From assembly GCA_948099385.1 (NCBI GenBank), contig CANUEZ040000117.1, positions 1 to 64,000 of the forward strand: a stretch of DNA of 64,000 nt, written 5' to 3'. Within the stretch, counting starts at the first letter, position 1. Every line of letters begins with the position of its first letter. The notes under the pieces are model-generated. The model was not told the DNA's origin. It saw nothing but the letters and a program-made list of their open reading frames with translations, and did no database searches. Below, piece after piece: positions 56,971-64,000 of the stretch. Made by a program: the position numbers and the translations under genes. This stretch comes from Fasciola hepatica. Its lineage: Eukaryota; Platyhelminthes; Trematoda; Plagiorchiida; Fasciolidae.

Positions 56971-58754
56971 AGATAAAAAAGGTGAAAAGATAATAGACAA
57001 GCTCCGAAGGATTATCGTGAATTCAGGGACTACTTGTCGAACAAGTATTCAGCAAATACGTTTTTAAGCACTCAGCCGTGTGGTTACAAAATAAGTGAAA
57101 ATTCCACAGATGAAAGAAGTCGAAAATTGCTTCACCTCGGTTGGATTTCGGTAATATCGCACACAACACCGTGCACGCAACGGTGCCTGCTCGGTGTTCT
57201 GCACGGCTACAGCAACCAAACAACCGTCCTATCATTCGGCGCGATCACGCAACGGAACAAAGTCCCACGTTAGCACCTGCGTGAGCATCAATCTGACTTG
57301 TACGGCTTTGTGAGCGGTGCCATCTGAGCGAACGTAGGGTTTCATGGGTCGCATCCTATGTGAATGCCCGTGCGTGTTTCTTATCTATCATCTATCGAAT
57401 AAAGTGAGAGGCTCATGTGAACTGTTCCAATTTCATCTCACACTACCTTTGCTGATGGATCAGTTGTGTTGATAAGCCTTTGGTTAATCTGTCTGGAGCA
57501 TGCAACGGTGTAATGCTTGCGAACTACCTATGAGCTTTTGTGACCATAGAAGTCAGGTCCTTTCACAAAATCACACCACATTTCTTCGCTACCTCACACT
57601 CGTAATCGGTTCGATGAATGGGGACGGAATGAATAAATGTTGGAAAGAATGCCCGTCGTACGTGCGTGCGTGCGTTATTCTTTCCCCACGCATAACTCGG
57701 TCTGTTCCTACCTTCTCCAATTACGAATATGTCTCCACGACTGTTGGCTTTATCGCGTCAACATGATCTCATCTACACCCGTCCTCGCGCGTTTGCCTAA
57801 TTTATTTTCAGGGCCGTGTTCATTGAACTGTAACGATCGTCACACGATTGGCCGGGTTCCGTTTATTGACCCCGTGTTCGATAACTGCTCAGGTTTATGC
57901 TTTTATTCCAGTCCCACTTATGTTCAGTATTTATTTGTCCCGAATCTATCATCAGCCTTGGCTGGATTCGCCTTTATTCTGGGCATAACTGAACTATAGA
58001 CCAGCTTTGCGACGACAACAGAACAATGGATAATTCGGTAGCTGAGTAACGCCTCCGTGTAACACTTTATTCTGTCGGGTTTACGCGCTAGTTTAGCCAA
58101 ATTCCTGGTAAATCAAGCAGCAAACTTTGAGGCCTTATTGAAATCTCACCTGATCCTCAGATCAGTCCTGACAGTTCTGTCCGCTAGCTCAATAGACCAG
58201 CGTGTCACTTTCACCCGATAGTATTTAGCAACTGATGCAAAGAGGTTCAACACTTTGTGCAGATATAAACACAAGTAACAGAATAGCTGTTCCTTGCATG
58301 TCCGTACGCGAATCGACGAGAATAATCTAATTTTCCACGCTCTGAGTGAACTCCACCCAATCGTATTTTCTTGGATGAATAAACTCATTCGGAATGAGTG
58401 GACTCAGTTTGCCTCAGGCTTCGGTAGTGATGATAAAAATGTGACCAGTCATAAATTTGGTGAAAGCAATGCAGAGGAATATTAGAGGAACTCCCACAAG
58501 GGAAAAAATGAATTTTGCCTAAGTCTAAGTGCTTAGCTTTGCTTCTTGATTCACTGTTTGTAAGCAGTGAAGAATACGACTAGAATGGCCTTTGTAGAAC
58601 AACAGGAGACGAGCGAAAAACTCACGGGTCGTATTTCTTCATGTCGCTGGTTGTGGAATCGAGCTAGAGATTAATTGCCACCGTTAAACGAAATTTATCG
58701 AACTGTTACAAAGACTGTATTTGCACCTGAAGCTCTCGAACCAATACGGATGGA
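56971..58754. other. No recognisable gene
   Basis: GTGC-type repeat near 57,660-57,675. Frames up to 120 codons (57,637-57,999 plus) without motifs. Confidence 0.35.
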
Positions 58755-59026
<272 letters not shown>

Positions 59027-59784
59027 GCTCAACTACCAGCAATCGGTACAAACTCTCAATGTAAATTACGAATAATAAGAATAACCCATACCACTGAAAT
59101 CTATCAGAATGAATTTTTCACCGAGGGAAAAAGGAACTGAAGTTTTACCACCGCTAGCCAGCCTCGGTGATATAGTAATATCATGTAAAACTGAAAATTT
59201 CTCAGTACGACTTTGTACCCCAAAAACTGCTTGCATCTATTCGGACCACTGTTCCTTTGTCATGCTTGCCGGAATTGTTTTTTTTTACCGACATTATTCC
59301 CGTTCCACCATTTGAATTTCGCTTGCTCATTATTAGGCAATGTTTAGTACACAAACTGACAGGTTATTTCCAGTGGTCATGAAATTAAATGACCCATCAC
59401 GGTTTGTTTTGATGGGGTTTGGTTCCGGTTTATCATGGCTGGAGTGGACCATCGTGAACCTTGGTTACATGAGGTAGCTTTTTTCTCAGGATACCCGTTT
59501 GTTTGACCTAATTTATTGTGTAAAACTTCTACTGTTGGAAAAATTCACATTGGACAAGTGTTAGTCGTTTATGTATTCCTATTCATTTTTTTGTCGAACA
59601 CTGACCGGCTAACCACCAAGGCTCACTGTTAGAGGTATGATATTTGTATCACTGTGTTCACAACTGATTGTTAGAACCGGGGAAATTTCCCGTTCGACTT
59701 CGTTTTTCAAATGGGGATCCACTGTGGACTACGGGATTGGTTTGAAGCTTGAATATGGCTATCCAGAACGAGTGCGACCTATGT
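59027..59784. other. No recognisable gene
   Basis: Frames of 79 codons or fewer, no motif seen. Confidence 0.35.
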
Positions 59785-60010
59785 AACATGACAACGAAAT
59801 TGCCCACTACACGATGGAAACGACAAAGACGACAACAGCAGCCATTCCACAAGGACACAGGGACCAATTGGGTCGTCGGATGTGCCGGATGCAGCACTCT
59901 TCCGTGGGGGTTGCACGTGCGCTATCCGCGAAGGTATAGAAAGAATGGGAATTTCATGAGCCGGATCCCAATAAGTGTTTGAGCTGGTACCAACACTTAT
60001 ATCAGAGAGT
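59785..60010 (+). repeat. Dispersed repeat D, copy 2
   Basis: Matches the copy at 38,186 over about 140 bases (TGCCCACTAC..GCACGTGC). It is followed by TACCAACACTTATATCAGAG, the motif also seen near 30,328 and 53,030. Confidence 0.5.
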
Positions 60011-60136
60011 ATGGGTAGTTTATGACAAAGCATTACACCCACAGCAAATTATCGTGGTTTCGCTAGTACCAGGGCAATCGCGAGACGGTCGTAAAGATAT
60101 GTGGTTTTGCCCTGTCTAACCGTTTTATCGCCATGA

Positions 60137-60200
60137 AGTCAGTGGTGGTTAAGTGGTATAGGCAATTATCACCTCAGAGGTATGCGATTCGATCCTTCGG
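60137..60200 (+). mobile_element. tRNA-like sequence, possible SINE
   Basis: GTGGTTAAGTGGTATAGGCAA (A-box-like) and GCGATTCGATCCTTCG (B box) are about 25 bases apart. No second copy with the same body was found. Confidence 0.42.
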
Positions 60201-61537
60201 CTGTCAAAGTCCACTTTTGGTATTGGATAGCAATTTTCTGTAGCTCCGTTTGTTTCAATGCACCTGACATTGTTGAGAACTTTGGTGGTTCTCCATGTCC
60301 AAGTCTCAGGATCATGTATGCTGGTTATCTTACGGCGATCGACTTTTCTCCTCCCCCCAATTAGCACTGCACTCATTCTCAGACATGGGGAAAAAGACAC
60401 GGAGATGGAAGATAATCAACTCCAACCGTAATGCCTATCCTTCCGACTCGGCTGGGTTTGTTCTCTGTGGTCTACTGAACGGGTTAGTGAATAAGGGACA
60501 CAATCCGGACACATCCGTGAAGAGAAGAGAGTTACGCGATGATTTGACAGTGATTGGAACCAGTAATTACGTGAAACCCTACTGAAACTAAAGGTGAGAG
60601 TAATAATATCGCAAAACTAGTTTACATTTGATCTCTCGCACGCACTCAAACCTGACCACTCACTGTTTTGCTAGATCTACTCTCGTCCTTACCAATGTCC
60701 AAAATCCAACGAGAACATGCGTGAGAAAAATAACCCCGGATAAGCCGTGACAATCGGTCAGCACACTTCTGGCTATCTCATCAAGTCCTATTGCGAAACG
60801 TGTGAATAGCATTAGTAACTGGGACAGGACACGAATTTACTCTCTGTACACCTCGTGCAGAGCCAATGTAAGAACAACAAAAAAGGACAAGCCACAAGTG
60901 ATAATAAAGCAAACACTCAGCAGCAAAAACGCATCCGATTTATCTTGATCTTACCTAACGGACAGGAAATTACACTCATATGATTCTCTCTCGAAGCACG
61001 TGATCAATTCCCATCTGCTGAAAATCAATATGTTCGCTACAACTAGTCGGTAAAGAAAGAGAACAATAGCAGTTGCTCGTTTCCCTCGTTGAAAAATCAC
61101 ATCGATGCCGGAACTGGGTATTTAACCCAGCTTGCTGACCGATTAACACATTTCGCTGCTCTCGTTCGTTCAGGAGCTCAAATTAACCCCAAAATTTGTC
61201 AAAAGTGAGCATCGCTATTTAGCTGTGCATCAATGAAAGACGAATAAAAAATTATGGGTTAAGGGCTGTACGAAGAAGACAGAACAAAAATAATTTCTCA
61301 TAGGAGATGATGATGATTATGGTGGTGATGGTGGTGATTGTTTTGTTTGGTGAATGCGTCTGAAAGGAGGTGACTGAACCACATGGTTTGTGCGATTTCG
61401 CAATGTGTGAGGCAACTTGCTGACCAAAAACAAAGCTTTAGGAATATAACACCATCGGGAATTGGGTTCTTACGACAATTTGATTCACAGTACACCAGTC
61501 CGAGTAGAAAGATATTTGAATTGTGTTGTAAAATGAC
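60201..61537. other. No recognisable gene
   Basis: The longest frame is 96 codons (60,295-60,585 plus). A GATGATGATTATGGTGGTGA tract lies near 61,306-61,338. It ends at the Bel/Pao 5' LTR. Confidence 0.35.
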
Positions 61538-62117
61538 TGTAAATTACTTTTTGTAATTTGTATTTTCGACGACATCTTCGCTTGTCTTACTCGTGAGTAG
61601 CGTGTATATCCCTCATGAACCTCGAATACTTGTGATCCAATTCCCTGTTTTTACTGTACTGACACAGTTCAGATTTACCCCTTTCCGACGTATGGTGCGT
61701 GAACATTTTACGTTATGTTCCCGACTCGATTGTTCTATGATTGTACACTCCCCTTGTGAGAAAAATTTGCAGAACGTTTCACTTACGCTCCTTGACCCAC
61801 TGTCTGTACCGCAACCGTGCTGCGCTACAGTTTCGCATGACTCCTTGCTGAGTGGACCGTTTATGACCGCGCTGTCCCGATTTTTCGGATAACTTTCTGT
61901 ACTGTTGCCCTTGGTTGCTCACCTGGCTGTAAGTCATTGCATTTATGTATTTTTATGTATTGCATTGTTTAGAACCACGAAATTACGATAAACACGGTTA
62001 TACATTTGGAATTTGTTCTGCTGCCCGTAGCCGTGTACAGCCCATATCGTGCGTAAAGCTAGTGAGACCACGTTTTCTGTTATATTGAAAGTTCAAGTAA
62101 TCGGGATAGTTTCTACG
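61538..62117 (+). repeat. 5' LTR of the Bel/Pao element at the window end
   Basis: Starts TGTAAATTAC and ends TTTCTACG, with G where the other copies have CA. It includes the 44-base segment after CACCTGGCTG that is absent from the 12,994 copy but present in the old LTRs at 45,996 and 48,880, so the longer form is ancestral. The terminal stem-loop AAATTAC-TTTTT-GTAATTT is intact. Confidence 0.9.
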
Positions 62118-62144
62118 GTTAGCCAGTAACCAATATTGTCTGGA

Positions 62145-64000
62145 ATGAAGTCATTTACGTCCAGTATACAGTCATTTAATGATGAATTGCCTGGTTTGCG
62201 GAAAAACCGTTGGGAGGCTCAGTCAGCAAATCGCAGGGAGGCTCATCCAGCAGACCGCATGGAGGCTGATTCAGCAAACCGCTGGGAGGCTCATTCAGCA
62301 AACCACATGGAGGCTCATTCAGCAAACCGCATGGTGGCTTATTCAGTTAACCGCATGGAGGCTCATTCAGCAAACCGCATGGAGGCTCATCCAGCAAACC
62401 GCATGGAGGCTTATTCAGTTAACCGCATGAAGGCTCATTCAGCAAACCGCAAGGAGGCTCATTCAGCAAATCGCTGGGAGGCTCATTCAGTAAACCGCTG
62501 GGAGGCTCATTCAGCAAACCGCAATGAGGCTCATTCAGCAAACCGCATGGAGGCTCATCCAGCAAACCGCATGGAGGCTCATTCAGTAAACCGCATCGAG
62601 GCTCTTTCAGTAAACCGCAATGAGGCTCATTCAGCAAACCGCATGGAGGCTCATCCAGCAAACCGCATGGAGGCTCATTCAGTAAACCGCATCGAGGCTC
62701 TTTCAGTAAACCGCAATGAGGCTCATTCAGCAAACCGCACGGAGGCTTATTCAGTCAACCGCATGGAGGCTCATCCAGCAAACCGCAGAGAGGCTCAGTC
62801 AGCAAATGGTTCAACCTCCAGAGTAGAGCTACAACGTGAACTGCGACTGGCCAGGTTGAAGATTAAGCAATTGGAGCTGGAGGCCGAGGCTGCCAAACGC
62901 ATAAACGAAGTCAAGGATGAAATGGTCAAAGAATTGTCCGACGATAACTGCAGTTTTGGATCGGAGCCTATACTGCCACCTACGCCACCTCGCAGTGAAA
63001 GACTGAAAATTGTTTACGATTATGTCATGTCCTTACCAGGGTCAAAAACAAGGCAGGAAGACCAAATTACACTGAACGGACCGGGAATACGTGTTCTGCC
63101 CGCTAAATCCAGGGAATTCGACCACGTCAGCGAGACCGCCAGGCTGTTGCAAGCTTGTATGAGCCTGCCTGCTCGCCGATCAGTCAAATTCGATGGAAAT
63201 CCCATGGATTTCATTGGTTTCATGAGAAATTTCCAGTCCACAGTCGCTAGGTACAATAACGACCCCGCCTACCTCCTCGATTACTTGATTTCGGCCTGTG
63301 AGGGGGAGCCAGCTGAAGCCATTCGGTGGTGCACGGTGCTTGAGCCGCAGGAAGGCTACGACGAAGCCATACGCATACTAGAACGCCGGTTCGGCAGGCC
63401 TCACGTGATTGCCAGAAAATGTATCGATGAGCTAAGTGACGGCTCTGTGCTGAAGCAAACTGATACCAAGGCGCTGGTAAAATTGGCGGATCAGATGAAG
63501 GTGTGTTCGGCCACGATGAAGAGCCTCGGCTACCAGGCTGATCTGAATGCCTGCCGGACGCTGAGCGCTATTGTGCAACGACTGCCCACCGGTGTTCAGT
63601 CTAGATGGTTCGACCGGGCATCCTTCATTCTCAGATCGGGACGGGAGCCCACTTTCGATGAACTAACGAGTTTTGTCAGCGATCAGGGTGATGCTGCCTT
63701 GGTTAGCCTCGTTTACGTATCGCGACCGGCCATTTCTGCGTCTAGACAACCAGATTCTCGAAAGCCCGCTAGCAGTCTATACTCCACCGAGCGAGTAGCC
63801 ACAATCATGTCAACCGAGACTAAGCCATCTAGCACCAGTCCTAAGCCGACCCCCAACAAAGTTTGCCCTATATGTGAAAATCCCCACTACGTGGACCAGT
63901 GTAGCGAATTTCGAGACTTAAAGGTAATAGACAGGTATAATGCCGTGAAGAAGCTGAAATTATGTTTTTCATGCTTAAAGCCTAATCATGTAACTAAAGA
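62145..64000 (+). CDS. Bel/Pao Gag (Gag-Pol start), partial at window end
   Basis: Open for 618 codons from ATG 62,145 to the last base without a stop. It would be the structural protein of the element's particles. In order: a short leader, about 25 tandem 8-residue units of the EAHSANRM type (codons about 24-221), and a coiled-coil segment (LQRELRLARLKIKQLELEAE). Next comes the DUF1759 region (FDGNPMDFIGFMRNFQ; YLLDYLISACEGEPAEAIRW; GYDEAIRILERRFGRPHVI). Then comes the second half of Gag, absent from the copy at 12,994: ALVKLADQMKVCSATMKSLG, LPTGVQSRWFDRA. Two zinc knuckles close it: CPICENPHYVDQC and CFSCLKPNHVTK, the latter cut by the window edge. The start is supported by alignment with ATG 13,558. 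It is uninterrupted, unlike all other Gag relics here. Confidence 0.92.
   Translation, partial: MKSFTSSIQSFNDELPGLRKNRWEAQSANRREAHPADRMEADSANRWEAHSANHMEAHSANRMVAYSVNRMEAHSANRMEAHPANRMEAYSVNRMKAHSANRKEAHSANRWEAHSVNRWEAHSANRNEAHSANRMEAHPANRMEAHSVNRIEALSVNRNEAHSANRMEAHPANRMEAHSVNRIEALSVNRNEAHSANRTEAYSVNRMEAHPANRREAQSANGSTSRVELQRELRLARLKIKQLELEAEAAKRINEVKDEMVKELSDDNCSFGSEPILPPTPPRSERLKIVYDYVMSLPGSKTRQEDQITLNGPGIRVLPAKSREFDHVSETARLLQACMSLPARRSVKFDGNPMDFIGFMRNFQSTVARYNNDPAYLLDYLISACEGEPAEAIRWCTVLEPQEGYDEAIRILERRFGRPHVIARKCIDELSDGSVLKQTDTKALVKLADQMKVCSATMKSLGYQADLNACRTLSAIVQRLPTGVQSRWFDRASFILRSGREPTFDELTSFVSDQGDAALVSLVYVSRPAISASRQPDSRKPASSLYSTERVATIMSTETKPSSTSPKPTPNKVCPICENPHYVDQCSEFRDLKVIDRYNAVKKLKLCFSCLKPNHVTK
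62214..62806 (+). repeat. 24-bp minisatellite inside gag, about 25 units
   Basis: Unit GAGGCTCATTCAGCAAACCGCATG and variants, always a multiple of three so the frame is kept. A 96-bp higher-order block (four units: EAHPANRM, EAHSVNRI, EALSVNRN, EAHSANRM) occurs twice in succession between about 62,540 and 62,735. The related gag at 13,558 has only about five units (13,627-13,740). Confidence 0.93.

Larger units (their letters stand above)
61538..64000 (+). mobile_element. Bel/Pao LTR retrotransposon, 5' part, runs off the window
   Basis: A 580-bp 5' LTR followed by an intact gag that is still open at the last base. It is the same family as the deleted element at 12,994: the LTRs are collinear with few changes apart from a 44-base indel, and the Gag region before the deletion point differs at few positions. 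It is the only copy here that could be autonomous, which the next few kilobases would settle. Confidence 0.9.

Noticed and set aside
62419..62733. Minus-strand Leu-Leu-Asn-Glu-Pro-Pro-Cys-Gly repeat frame.
   Set aside because: It is the antisense shadow of the gag minisatellite.
62214..62806. A CRISPR-like array, because of regular 24-bp spacing.
   Set aside because: No spacers; units are contiguous, in frame with gag and in a eukaryotic retrotransposon.

Overview
The window looks like a repeat-dense, intron-rich or intergenic stretch of an invertebrate nuclear genome. A flatworm (trematode or cestode) is my best guess, inferred from the mix seen here: several Penelope-like elements with GIY-YIG endonuclease, Bel/Pao and Gypsy LTR retrotransposons, an RTE-like LINE, a Tc1-like transposon and tRNA-derived SINEs, all among abundant microsatellites. 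I found no convincing host gene, and nearly every recognisable protein segment belongs to a mobile element.

Layout. Positions 1-8,000 hold a Penelope endonuclease fragment, two SINEs, microsatellites and a near-perfect 54-bp-arm hairpin at 5,365. Positions 8,050-9,606 are a dead Tc1-like transposon that still shows inverted-repeat/direct-repeat ends. Positions 11,150-16,960 are a decayed RTE-like LINE, split in its reverse transcriptase by a young Bel/Pao element (12,994-16,014). That element has two 536-bp LTRs, a 5-bp target duplication and a 641-codon open frame made by two internal deletions. Positions 20,945-26,550 hold a Penelope fragment and an old Gypsy element, itself split by another Penelope insertion.

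Positions 29,290-30,340 contain LINE fragments. Positions 34,041-36,887 are a long inverted repeat: two ~1-kb arms, about 98% identical, made of a decayed Bel/Pao gag-protease segment around an 833-bp spacer that holds a Penelope 3' end. Positions 40,905-42,480 hold a decayed Penelope RT-endonuclease on the minus strand. Positions 45,996-46,821 and about 48,880-49,685 are old solitary LTRs related to the young Bel/Pao family, sharing an antisense tRNA-like block. The window ends inside a second Bel/Pao copy (61,538 onward) with an intact gag that runs off the edge. Its N-terminus carries about 25 copies of an 8-residue repeat, against about five in the deleted copy.

Relationships. The element at 61,538 is the same family as the deleted one at 12,994 and could be its autonomous source. 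The old LTRs show that the family has a longer history at this locus. The long inverted repeat would give a perfect kilobase dsRNA if transcribed, which makes it a candidate natural siRNA source against a Bel/Pao family; this is inference. All alignments and identity figures were made by eye.
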